From the NCBI GenBank assembly GCA_003864495.1, contig ML133394.1, forward strand, positions 2,636,059-2,700,058: a DNA stretch of 64,000 nucleotides, read 5' to 3'. A program made the position numbers and the translations under genes. Source of the stretch: Nemopilema nomurai (taxonomy: Eukaryota; Cnidaria; Scyphozoa; Rhizostomeae; Rhizostomatidae). The notes beneath the pieces are model-generated. The model saw nothing but the letters and a program-made list of their open reading frames with translations. It searched no databases and was not told the origin of the DNA. Of this stretch, positions 49,374 to 61,814 are shown one piece after another; the first letter of the stretch is position 1; each line of letters begins with the position of its first letter.

Positions 49374-50226
49374 GCATAAGGATAACACAAAATAGTAGTT
49401 TTGAGAAGGACCAAAAAACCTATGGTGAGAAAGATGGGCAGGCTGAAACTGAGACATTAGAGGATCGCTGCTACGTTCATGGATATGCTAGGCTTGGAAC
49501 AAATGGTAGATATACTTTAAAGAAAAAGTCTTGAGTTGCTTTCAGTACATATTCGAAAGAAACAAGGACTTTATATTTTGAAGACAGAAGCTGACTCTTT
49601 TCGTTGGATGAAAGAGCAAAAACAACCGACAAAGTCACGATAAAAAGCAACCTTGAAGAGGAAACAAAGAATTGCAGCTAAACGACGAAGGACGAGCAAA
49701 AGAGAGAGAAATGCCACAAGATAAACAAAATAATTGTTTCAGGCCACAAATCAACCCATCCAACCACTTCCAACTCGACCAAAAAGCATTCAAAATGCAA
49801 GAATGTTTTAAGGATAATGAAGATGTTAAGGGCTATGGAAAGGTAATGAAGATGATGATCAAGATGACGATGAAGATTAGGCTATGATGAAGATGATGAT
49901 CAACATGATGAAGATGAAATCCTAACAATTAAAAACGAAGAGAGAGAAATAGAAGTGCAACAATGTTTATATCAACGAACTTACAATTCAAAAAGAATAA
50001 CCTCAAAACCAAGACTGTACTACGACCCTCACCTAACTCGCCAAGGACCGACCGACCAAAAATAACTCTTTTATACATCCTAGTAAGCCATCCTTGAGTT
50101 GTCAGCCCTTCAAATGTTCTATGCAGTAAAAAACAAAGATGATTATCAAGCAACAACCTTGAGAGCTTAAACGATTTTCAAATAAGTATCAGATCAATAT
50201 AATGATGTAAGAGATGGGAAAGAATC
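49374..50226 (+). repeat. Satellite unit 1, array 3, left-truncated S type
   Basis: 853 bp, without a B subunit, unlike the first unit of array 2. It has lost about 24 bp in the tail (caaataagtatcagatc near 50180), and the A subunit end reads ttaggctatg. Confidence 0.93.
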
Positions 50227-51640
50227 CAGTGTGGAACAGCTGTGAAAGGGCCATAAATGCTCTTCTCAAACTAGCATCAGTATGCCCAAAGGTGTAAAAA
50301 AGAAACGATAAACGAGAAGGACAGGTGGAGAGTAGATTCTAACGAAAGGATAGGAGAAGAATATGCAACGGACACGTGATGACAATCTTCGACGAAGAGA
50401 TTAAATGAAATGAGAATACTAAGGATGAAATTGTACGAGCACTCATTGAGTAGGTCGTTGGAGAGTATAAATTAAAGCAATTAAAAAGATGAAACAGGGA
50501 AAGCAGCTGGGCCCTCGAATATAGATCTAGAACTCAAAACTGCTAGTGCGTAGATTTGGGTTTCAATAAAAATTAAACACTTTCATTAAACGATCACAAG
50601 CGGTTGCTGTAAAATGGCAGTGCATGCAGAAGCAACTACTCGATTGCAATAATTCAGGGAATGTTGTAAACTATTGACTGGAACAATGTTAACATTGAAG
50701 GTGAAATCTCATCGAATTATAGGAGCCGTGTAACGGAAAGGATTTTACAAGCCAGTGAAACACTGGCATAAGGATAACACAGAAAAGTTTTGAGAAGGAC
50801 CAAAAAACCTATGGTGAGAAAGATGGGCAGGCTGAAACTGAGACATTAGAGGATCGCTGCTACGTTCATGGATATGCTAGGCTTGGAACAAATGGTAGAT
50901 ATACTTTAAAGAAAAAGTCTTGAGTTGCTTTCAGTACATATTCGAAAGAAGCAAGGACTTTATATTTTGAAGACAGAAGCTGACTCTTTTGGTTGGATGA
51001 AAGAGCAAAAACAACCGACAAAGTCACGATAAAAAGCAACCTTGAAGAGGAAACAAAGAATTGCAGCTAAACGACGAAGGACGAGCAAAAGAGAGAGAAA
51101 TGCCACAAGATAAACAAAATAATTGTTTCAGGCCACAAGTCAACCCATCCAACCACTTCCAACTCGACCAAAAAGCATTCAAAATGCAAGAATGTTTTAA
51201 GGATAATGAAGATGTTGAGGGCTATGGAAAGGTAATGAAGATGATGATCAAGATGACGATGAAGATTAGGTTATGATGAAGATGATGATCAACATGATGA
51301 AGATAAAATCCTAACAATTACAAAACGAAGAGAGAGAAATAGAAGTGCAACAATGTTTGTATCAACGAACTTCCAATTCAAAAAGAATAACCTCAAAACC
51401 AAGACTGTACTACGACCCTCACCTAACTCGCCAAGGACCGACCGACCAAAAATAACTCTTTTATACATCCTAGTAAGCCATCCTTGAGTTGTCAGCCCTT
51501 CAAATGTTCTATGCAGTAAAAAACAAAGATGATTATCAAGCAACAACCTTGAGAGCTTAAACGATTTTCAAATAAAAGCTCAAAACTTTAAAACTCTCAG
51601 TATCAGATCAATATAATGATGTAAGAGATGGGAAAGAATC
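50227..51640 (+). repeat. Satellite unit 2, array 3, S type
   Basis: 1414 bp. Private losses: tttcattaaacgatcac near 50580 and cacagaaaagttttg near 50778. The A subunit has gttgagg near 51214. Confidence 0.95.
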
Positions 51641-53537
51641 CAGTGTGGAACAGCTGTGAAAGGGCCATAAATGCTCTTCTCAAACTAGCATCAGTATGCC
51701 CAAAGGTGTAAAAAAGAAACGATAAACGAGAAGGACAGGTGGAGAGTAGATTCTAACGAAAGGATAGGAGAAGAATATGCAACGGACACGTGATGACAAT
51801 CTTCGACGAAGAGATTAAATGAAATGAGAATACTAAGGATGAAATTGTACGAGCACTCATTGAGTAGGTCGTTGGAGAGTATAAATTAAAAGCAATTAAA
51901 AAGATGAAACAGGGAAAGCAGCTGGGCCGTCGAATATAGATCTAAGAACTCAAAACTGCTAGTGCGTAGATTTGGGTTTCAATAAAAATTAAACACTTTC
52001 ATTAAACGTCTCATCACAAGCGGTTGCTGTAAAATGGCAGTGCATGCAGAAGCAACTACTCGATTGCAATAATTCAGGGAATGTTGTAAACTATTGACTG
52101 GAACAATGTTAACATTGAAGGTGAAATCTCATCGAATTATAGGAGCCGTGTAACGGAAAGGATTTTACAGGCCAGTGAAACACTGGCATAAGGATAACAC
52201 AAAATAGTAGTTTTGAGAAGGACCAAAAAACCTATGGTGAGAAAGATGGGCAGGCTGAAACTGAGACATTAGAGGATCGCTGCTACGTTCATGGATATGC
52301 TAGGCTTGGAACAAATGGTAGATATACTTTAAAGAAAAAGTCTTGAGTTGCTTTCAGTACATATTCGAAAGAAGCAAGGACTTTATATTTTGAAGACAGA
52401 AGCTGACTCTTTTGGTTGGATGAAAGAGCAAAAACAACCGACAAAGTCACGATAAAAAGCAACCTTGAAGAGGAAACAAAGAATTGCAGCTAAACGACGA
52501 AGGACGAGCAAAAGAGAGAGAAATGCCACAAGATAAACAAAATAATTGTTTCAGGCCACAATCAACCCATCCAACCACTTCCAACTCGACCAAAAAGCAT
52601 TCAAAATGCAAGAATGTTTTAAGGATAATGAAGATGTTAAGGGCTATGGAAAGGTAATGAAGATGATGATCAAGATGACGATGAAGATTAGGTTATGATG
52701 AAGATGATGATCAACATGATGAAGATGAAATCCTAACAATTACAAAACGAGAGAGAGAAATAGAAGTGAAACAATGTTTATATCAACGAACTTACAATTC
52801 AAAAAGAATAACCTCAAAACAAGACTGTACTACGACCCTCACCTAACTCGCCAAGGACCGACCGACCAAAAATAACTCTTTTATACATCTGAGTAAGCCA
52901 TCCTTAAGTTGTCACGGGAAAAAGCAACCTTGAAGAAGAAACAAAGAAGTGCAGCTAAACGACGAAGGACGAGCAAAAAAGAGAGAAATGCCGCAAGGGC
53001 AAAAACAAACTGTTTCAGGCCACAAATCAACCCATCCAATAACTACCAACTCGACCAAACAGTATACAAACTTCAAGACGATGATGAGGATGATGAGGAT
53101 GATGAAGATTTTTAAGGGCCAAGGAAAGGTTATGAAGATGATGATCAAGATGACCATGAAGATTAGGTTATGATGAAGATGATGATCAACATGATGAAGA
53201 TAAAATCCTAACAATTACAAAACAAAGAGAGAGAAATAGAAGTGCAACAATGTTTGTATCAACGAACTTCCAATTCAAAAAGAATAACCTCAAAACCAAG
53301 ACTGTACTACGACCCTCACCTAACTCGCCAAGGACCGACCGACCAAAAATAACTCTTTTATACATCCTAGTAAGCCATCCTTGAGTTGTCAGCCCTTCAA
53401 ATGTTCTATGCAGTAAAAAACAAAGATGATTATCAAGCAACAACCTTGAGAGCTTAAACGATTTTCAAATAAAAGCTCAAAACTTTAAAACTCTCAGTAT
53501 CAGATCAATATAATGATGTAAGAGATGGGAAAGAATC
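51641..53537 (+). repeat. Satellite unit 3, array 3, L type
   Basis: 1897 bp. Private gggccgtcg and atctaagaac near 51925-51950. The A-subunit frame is broken by a one-base loss near 52560. The B subunit (from about 52920) keeps its 68-codon frame at 52909-53115. Confidence 0.95.
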
Positions 53538-55428
53538 CAGTGTGGAACAGCTGTGAAAGGGCCATAAATGCTCTTCTCAAACTAGCATCAGTATGCCCAA
53601 AGGTGTAAAAAGAAACGATAAACGAGAAGGACAGGTGGAGAGTAGATTCTAACGAAAGGATAGGAGAAGAATATGCAACGGACACGTGATGACAATCTTC
53701 GACGAAGAGATTAAATGAAATGAGAATACTAAGGATGAAATTGTACGAGCACTCATTGAGTAGGTCGTTGGAGAGTATAAATTAAAACAATTAAAAAGAT
53801 GAAACAGGGAAAGCAGCTGGGCCCTCGAATATAGATCTAGAACTCAAAACTGCTAGTGCGTAGATTTGGGTTTCAATAAAAATTAAACACTTTCATCAAA
53901 CGTCTCATCACAAGCGGTTGCTGTAAAATGGCAGTGCATGCAGAAGCAACTACTCGATTGCAATAATTCAGGGAATGTTGTAAACTATTGACTGGAACAA
54001 TGTTAACATTGAAGGTGAAATCTCATCGAATTATAGGAGCCGTGTAACGGAAAGGATTTTACAGGCCAGTGAAACACTGGCATAAGGATAACACAAAATA
54101 GTAGTTTTGAGAAGGACCAAAAAACCTATGGTGAGAAAGATGGGCAGGCTGAAACTGAGACATTAGAGGATCGCTGCTACGTTCATGGATATGCTAGGCT
54201 TGGAACAAATGGTAGATATACTTTAAAGAAAAAGTCTTGAGTTGCTTTCAGTACATATTCGAAAGAAGCAAGGACTTTATATTTTGAAGACAGAAGCTGA
54301 CTCTTTTGGTTGGATGAAAGAGCAAAAACAACCGACAAAGTCACGATAAAAAGCAACCTTGAAGAGGAAACAAAGAATTGCAGCTAAACGACGAAGGACG
54401 AGCAAAAGAGAGAGAAATGCCACAAGATAAACAAAATAATTGTTTCAGGCCACAAGTCAACCCATCCAACCACTTCCAACTCGACCAAAAAGCATTCAAA
54501 ATGCAAGAATGTTTTAAGGATAATGAAGATGTTAAGGGCTATGGAAAGGTAATGAAGATGATGATCAAGATGACGATGAAGATTAGGTTATGATGAAGAT
54601 GATGATCAACATGATGAGAGATGAAATCCTAACAATTACAAAACGAGAGAGAGAAATAGAAGTGAAACAATGTTTATATCAACGACTTACAATTCAAAAA
54701 GAATAACCTCAAAACGAAGACAGTACTACGACTCTCACCTAACTCGCCAAGGACCGACCGACCAAAAAACTCTTTTTATACATCTAGTAAGCCATCCTTA
54801 AGTTGTCATGGGAAAAAGCAACCTTGAAGAAGAAACAAAGAAGTGCAGCTAAACGACGAAGGACGAGCAAAAAAGAGAGAAATGCCGCAAGGGCAAAAAC
54901 AAACTGTTTCAGGCCACAAATCAACATCCAATAACTACCAACTGACCAAACAGTATACAAACTTCAAGACGATGATAAGGATGATGAGGATGATGAAGAT
55001 TTTTAAGGGCCAAGGAAAGGTTATGAAGATGATGATCAAGATGACCATGAAGATTAGGTTATGATGAAGATGATGATCAACATGATGAAGATAAAATCCT
55101 AACAATTACAAAACAAAGAGAGAGAAATAGAAGTGCAACAATGTTTGTATCAACGAACTTCCAATTCAAAAAGAATAACCTCAAAACCAAGACTGTACTA
55201 CGACCCTCACCTAACTCGCCAAGGACCGACCGACCAAAAATAACTCTTTTATACATCCTAGTAAGCCATCCTTGAGTTGTCAGCCCTTCAAATGTTCTAT
55301 GCAGTAAAAAACAAAGATGATTATCAAGCAACAACCTTGAGAGCTTAAACGATTTTCAAATAAAAGCTCAAAACTTTAAAACTCTCAGTATCAGATCAAT
55401 ATAATGATGTAAGAGATGGGAAAGAATC
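53538..55428 (+). repeat. Satellite unit 4, array 3, L type
   Basis: 1891 bp. The B subunit (from about 54810) is damaged: tcaacatccaataac, aactgaccaaac and gatgataagg each break the acidic frame. The joint reads gtcatggg instead of gtcacggg. Confidence 0.95.
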
Positions 55429-57784
55429 CAGTGTGGAACAGCTGTGAAAGGGCCATAAATGCTCTTTCAAACTAGCATCAGTATGCCCAAAGGTGTAAAA
55501 AAGAAACGATAAACGAGAAGGACAGGTGGAGAGTAGATTCTAACGAAAGGATAGGAGAAGAATATGCAACGGACACGTGATGACAATCTTCGACGAAGAG
55601 ATTAAATGAAATGAGAATACTAAGGATGAAATTGTACGAGCACTCATTGAGTAGGTCGTTGGAGAGTATAAATTAAAAGCAATTAAAAAGATGAAACAGG
55701 GAAAGCAGCTGGGCCCTCGAATATAGATCTAGAACTCAAAACTGCTAGTGCGTAGATTTGGGTTTCAATAAAAATTAAACACTTTCATCAAACGTCTCAT
55801 CACAAGCGGTTGCTGTAAAATGGCAGTGCATGCAGAAGCAACTACTCGATTGCAATAATTCAGGAATGTTGTAAACTATTGACTGGAACAATGTTAACAT
55901 TGAAGGTGAAATCTCATCGAATTATAGGAGCCGTGTAACGGAAAGGATTTTACAGGCCAGTGAAACACTGGCATAAGGATAACATAAAATAGTAGTTTTG
56001 CGAAGGACCAAAAAACCTATGGTGAGAAAGATGGGCAGGCTGAAACTGAGACATTAGAGGATCGCTGCTACGTTCATGGATATGCTAGGCTTGGAACAAA
56101 TGGTAGATATACTTTAAAGAAAAAGTCTTGAGTTGCTTTCAGTACATATTCGAAAGAAGCAAGGACTTTATATTTTGAAGACAGAAAGCTGACTCTTTTG
56201 GTTGGATGAAAGAGCAAAAACAACCGACAAAGTCACGATAAAAAGCAACCTTGAAGAGGAAACAAAGAATTGCAACTAAACGACGAAGGACGAGCAAAAG
56301 AGAGAGAAATGCCACAAGAAAAACAAAATAATTGTTTCAGGCCACAAATCAACCCATCCAACCACTTCCAACTCGACCAAAAAGCATTCAAAATGCAAGA
56401 ATGTTTTAAGGATAATGAAGATGTTAAGGGCTATGGAAAGGTAATGAAGATGATGATCAAGATGACGATGAAGATTAGGTTATGATGAAGATGATGATCA
56501 ACATGATGAAGATGAAATCCTAACAATTACAAAACGAGAGAGAGAAATAGAAGTGAAACAATGTTTATATCAACGAACTTACAATTCAAAAAGAATAACC
56601 TCAAAACGAAGACTGTACTACGACCCTCACCTAACTCGCCAAGGACCGACCGACCAAAAATAACTCTTTTATACATCTGAGTAAGCCATCCTTAAGTTGT
56701 CACGGGAAAAAGCAACCTTGAAGAGAAACAAAGAATTGCAGCTAAACGACGAAGGACGAGCAAAAGAGAGAAATGCCACGAAAAAAAATAATTGTTTCAG
56801 GCCACAAATCAACCCATCCAACCACTTCCAACTCGACCAAAAAGCATTCAAAATGCAAGAATGTTTTAAGGATAATGAAGATGTTAAGGGCTATGGAAAG
56901 GTAATGAAGATGATGATCAAGATGACGATGAAGATTAGGTTATGATGAAGATGATGATCAACATGATGAAGATGAAATCCTAACAATTACAAAACGAAGA
57001 GAGAGAAATAGAAGTGAAACAATGTTTATATCAACGAACTTACAATTCAAAAAGAATAACCTCAAAACGAAGACAGTACTACGACTCTCACCTAACTCGC
57101 CAAGGACCGACCGACCAAAAATAACTCTTTTATACATCTGAGTAAGCCATCCTTAAGTTGTCACGGGAAAAAGCAACCTTGAAGAAGAAACAAAGAAGTG
57201 CAGCTAAACGACGAAGGACGAGCAAAAAAGAGAGAAATGCCGCAAGGGCAAAAACAAACTGTTTCAGGCCACAAATCAACCCATCCAATAACTACCAACT
57301 CGACCAAACAGTATACAAACTTCAAGACGATGATGAGGATGATGAGGATGATGAAGATTTTAAGGGCCAAGGAAAGGTTATGAAGATGATGATCAAGATG
57401 ACCATGAAGATTAGGTTATGATGAAGATGATGATCAACATGATGAAGATAAAATCCTAACAATTACAAAACAAAGAGAGAGAAATAGAAGTGCAACAATG
57501 TTTGTATCAACGAACTTCCAATTCAAAAAGAATAACCTCAAAACCAAGACTGTACTACGACCCTCACCTAACTCGCCAAGGACCGACCGACCAAAAATAA
57601 CTCTTTTATACATCCTAGTAAGCCATCCTTGAGTTGTCAGCCCTTCAAATGTTCTATGCAGTAAAAAACAAAGATGATTATCAAGCAACAACCTGAGAGC
57701 TTAAACGATTTTCAAATAAAAGCTCAAAACTTTAAAACTCTCAGTATCAGATCAATATAATGATGTAAGAGATGGGAAAGAATC
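55429..57784 (+). repeat. Satellite unit 5, array 3, XL type with three subunits
   Basis: 2356 bp, the only unit with three inner subunits: A (from about 56240), a chimeric middle one (from about 56705) and B (from about 57169). The middle subunit has the B-type entry (gtcacgggaaaaagcaacc) but an A-type body (aacaaagaattgcag, the KAFKMQECF frame), as expected from an out-of-register exchange between A and B. Confidence 0.95.
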
Positions 57785-59677
57785 CAGTGTGGAACAGCTG
57801 TGAAAGGGCCATAAATGCTCTTTCAAACTAGCATCAGTATGCCCAAAGGTGTAAAAAAGAAACGATAAACGAGAAGGACAGGTGGAGAGTAGATTCTAAC
57901 GAAAGGATAGGAGAAGAATATGCAACGGACACGTGATGACAATCTTCGACGAAGAGATTAAATGAAATGAGAATACTAAGGATGAAATTGTACGAGCACT
58001 CATTGAGTAGGTCGTTGGAGAGTATAAATTATAATCAATTAAAAAGATGAAACAGGGAAAGCAGCTGGGCCCTCGAATATAGATCTAGAACTCAAAACTG
58101 CTAGTGCGTAGATTTGGGTTCAAATAAAAATTAAACACTTTCATCAAACGTCTCATCACAAGCGGTTGCTGTAAAATGGCAGTGCATGCAGAAGCAACTA
58201 CTCGATTGCAATAATTCAGTGAATGTTGTAAACTATTGACTGGAACAATGTTAACATTGAAGGTGAAATCTCATCGAATTATAGGAGCCATATAACGGAA
58301 AGGATTTTACAGGCCAGTGAAACACTGGCATAAGGATAACACAAAATAGTAGTTTTGCGAAGGACCAAAAAACCTATGGTGAGAAAGATGGGCAGGCTGA
58401 AACTGAGACATTAGAGGATCGCTGCTACGTTCATGGATATGCTAGGCTTGGAACAAATGGTAGATATACTTTAAAGAAAAAGTCTTGAGTTGCTTTCAGT
58501 ACATATTCGAAAGAAGCAAGGACTTTATATTTTGAAGACAGAAGCTGACTCTTTTGGTTGGATGAAAGAGCAAAAACAACCGACAAAGTCACGATAAAAA
58601 GCAACCTTGAAGAGGAAACAAAGAATTGCAGCTAAACGACGAAGGACGAGCAAAAGAGAGAGAAATGCCACAAGATAAACAAAATAATTGTTTCAGGCCA
58701 CAAATCAACCCATCCAACCACTTCCAACTCGACCAAAAAGCATTCAAAATGCAAGAATGTTTTAAGGATAATGAAGATGTTAAGGGCTATGGAAAGGTAA
58801 TGAAGATGATGATCAAGATGACGATGAAGATTAGGTTATGATGAAGATGATGATCAACATGATGAAGATAAAATCCTAACAATTACAAAACGAGGAGAGA
58901 AACAGAAGTGAAACAATGTTTATATCAACGATCTTACAATTGAAAAAGAATAACCTCAAAACAAGACTGTACTACGACCCTCACCTAACTCGCCAAGGAC
59001 CGACCGACCAAAAATAACTCTTTTATACATCTGAGTAAGCCATCCTTAAGTTGTCACGGAAAAAGCAACCTTGAAGAAGAAACAAAGAAGTGCAGCTAAA
59101 CGACGAAGGACGAGCAAAAAAGAGAGAAATGCCGCAAGGGCAAAAACAAACTGTTTCAGGCCACAAATCAACCCATCCAATAACTACCAACTCGACCAAA
59201 CAGTATACAAACTTCAAGACGATGATGAGGATGATGAGGATGATGAAGATTTTTAAGGGCCAAGGAAAGGTTATGAAGATGATGATCAAGATGACCATGA
59301 AGATTAGGTTATGATGAAGATGATGATCAACATGATGAAGATAAAATCCTAACAATTACAAAACAAGAGAGAGAAATAGAAGTGCAACAATGTTTGTATC
59401 AACGAACTTCCAATTCAAAAAGAATAACCTCAAAACCAAGACTGTACTACGACCCTCACCTAACTCGCCAAGGACCGACCGACCAAAAATAACTCTTTTA
59501 TACATCCTAGTAAGCCATCCTTGAGTTGTCAGCCCTTCAAATGTTCTATGCAGTAAAAAACAAAGATGATTATCAAGCAACAACCTTGAGAGCTTAAACG
59601 ATTTTCAAATAAAAGCTCAAAACTTTAAAACTCTCAGTATCAGATCAATATAATGATGTAAGAGATGGGAAAGAATC
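57785..59677 (+). repeat. Satellite unit 6, array 3, L type
   Basis: 1893 bp. Shares gctctttcaaac and ttttgcgaagg with unit 5. Private tataatcaatt near 58027 and agccatataacgg near 58287. Confidence 0.95.
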
Positions 59678-60042
59678 CAGTGGAACAGCTGTGAAAGGGC
59701 CATAAATGCTCTTCTCAAACTAGCATCAGTATGCCCAAAGGTGTAAAAAAGAAACGATAAACGAGAAGGACAGGTGGAGAGTAGATTCTAACGAAAGGAT
59801 AGAAGAATATGCAACGGACACGTGATGACAATCTTCGACGAAGAGATTAAATGAAATGAGAATACTAAGGATGAAATTGTACGAGGACTCATTGAGTAGG
59901 TCGCTGGAGAGTATAAATTAAAATCAATTAAAAAGATGAAACAGGGAAAGCAGCTGGGCCCTCGAATATAGATCTAGAACTCAAAACTGCTAGTGCGTAG
60001 ATTTGGGTTTAAATAAAAATTAAACACTTTCATCAAACGTCT
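59678..60042 (+). repeat. Partial satellite unit at the right end of array 3
   Basis: 365 bp with the same array-end variants as at 16113 and 36886, plus a small private loss (ggatagaagaat near 59799). Confidence 0.92.
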
Positions 60043-60870
60043 ACTCACAAAGCGATGGGACGTTTCTTCTACATAGGTGAAAGGCTTACTGTTAGCGGCT
60101 GTTGTAAAACGGCAGTGCATGCAAGAGCAACTACTCGATTGCAATACTTCAGGTAATGTTGTAAACCATTGACTGGAACAATGTTAACATTGAAGGTCAA
60201 ATCTCATCGAATTATAGGAGCTGTGTAACGGAAAGGATTTTACAGGCCAGTGAAACACTGTCAAAAGGATAACATAAGATGGTAGTTTTGTGAGGGACCG
60301 AAAAAACCTATGGTTAGAGAGATGGGCAAGCTGAAACTGAGACACAAGTGGATTACTCATGTGTTGATGGACATGACAGTCTTGAAAGAAATGGTAAATA
60401 GGAAAGCAAAACAAAAATGCATTGAGTAGCTTTCAGTACATATTTAGGACACAGAAGGATGTCAGGTTTCTCACAACTATCCATCAGCAAGAATAAATCC
60501 ACTGCTATCTAAGGTGGGTCAGCTATATATATTTCCTTTACCTTTTAAAAACGAGTGTTTGTGTGAACTGTAAGCATCGGAAACCATGCAACAAAATGAA
60601 GTCGTTTATTATCAATGGACCAATAATTGGCGTTTGAAAGTTTTCCGGTAAATCAGCATGAGCAATTGCATGCCATTTCCAGTAAGGCCTGCTTGAAGTG
60701 AATCAACCCAGCCATTTCCAACTCAACAAAACAGTATAAAAACTGCAAGGTGATGATGAAGATGATGAAGATTATGATCAAGATGGCGATGAGGATTGTG
60801 ATGAAGAAGTTGATCTTGAAACTGAACAACAACAAAACAATGATAAGATGAAAGGAACGTGAACTTCTGG
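60043..60870 (+). repeat. Diverged edge monomer after array 3
   Basis: Counterpart of 16483-17310; palindrome at 60179-60192 intact. Confidence 0.8.
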
Positions 60871-61043
60871 CTATGTCCACAAAGTTTACATTCATCTGGT
60901 CTTCAAACTCACATTGATTGGTCAAAAACTGGTCCCCCACAACTTAGATTGGAACTGTTATGATGTTTTTCCCTTGAAATGTCAGCACACTCATCCATCT
61001 CTGCTGTAAGAAAATAAAAACACTTGAGGAAGGAAAGTCTTTC

Positions 61044-61097
61044 AGTTCTGTAGTAATTCAGTTCTGTAGCAATTCAGTTCTGTAGCAATTCAGTTCT
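61044..61097 (+). repeat. 16-bp minisatellite, module 3
   Basis: Same copy number and variant order as in modules 1 and 2. Confidence 0.9.
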
Positions 61098-61617
61098 TTT
61101 CTCTTAGAGTGTAAAAGGGCAACCAAAGTTTCCTAAAAGTTGCTCTCTAGTTTAACCAATGAAACAAAAAAACATGTACAGTAAAAACTGGAAGAGAGAA
61201 AGAAGAGTGACTGCTGTAAACAAAACTTTCACCTACTGGATAATTGACATTAAGTCTTAGTCTTTGAAACTCATCTTCACTGTTTAAAGACTGATCTAGT
61301 GTCACAAATCCCTGCATCCTTTTATCTTAACAGTTCATGGCAAGGTAGGGCTTGAAAAGCAAACATTGTCTCATGGAAGAACGCAAAGTTGTTATGAAGC
61401 CAAAACCTTCCAATTTTTCCTGCAACTTTAACACAATAAAGATTTCTTGAATGGCATTCTTAATTCTTTGCATACACAAAAAGTATGAACCTTAAGCAAT
61501 GTAAAATTACATGCTTTAAAAGAGAAGCAATCCCTCGTGCCTTCCCTCTGAGGCATTCAAAGCCCCCGGAAAAGGTTTTTGGCATTGATTTAAAATGTTT
61601 ACATTGAACCATTTGAA

Positions 61618-61800
61618 AAGGTTAAGGCAACAGGATTTCATACGAAGGATCATAGAGAGTGCGGAAAAATAACCGACCCGAGCGGGACTCGAACTCACGA
61701 CCCTCGACTTTGTACGTCAAGTGCTCTACCAACTGAGCTATCGGGTCATGCTTTCAAGCCAGCACTCGAGGCCAAGCCATTTATCCGCACTGCCCCTCTC
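61618..61800 (-). mobile_element. tRNA-containing SINE-like element, module 3
   Basis: Flanked by ttgaaccatttgaa at 61604-61617 and 61801-61814; unchanged by eye from the other two copies. Confidence 0.6.
61675..61747 (-). tRNA. tRNA-like domain, module 3
   Basis: Third identical copy of the 73-base tRNA-like domain. Confidence 0.5.
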
Positions 61801-61814
61801 TTGAACCATTTGAA

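Noticed and set aside
52909..52980. bZIP-type basic region in the B-subunit frame
   Set aside because: Basic residues and an NAAR string recall the motif, but no leucine zipper follows; the acidic tail comes directly after.
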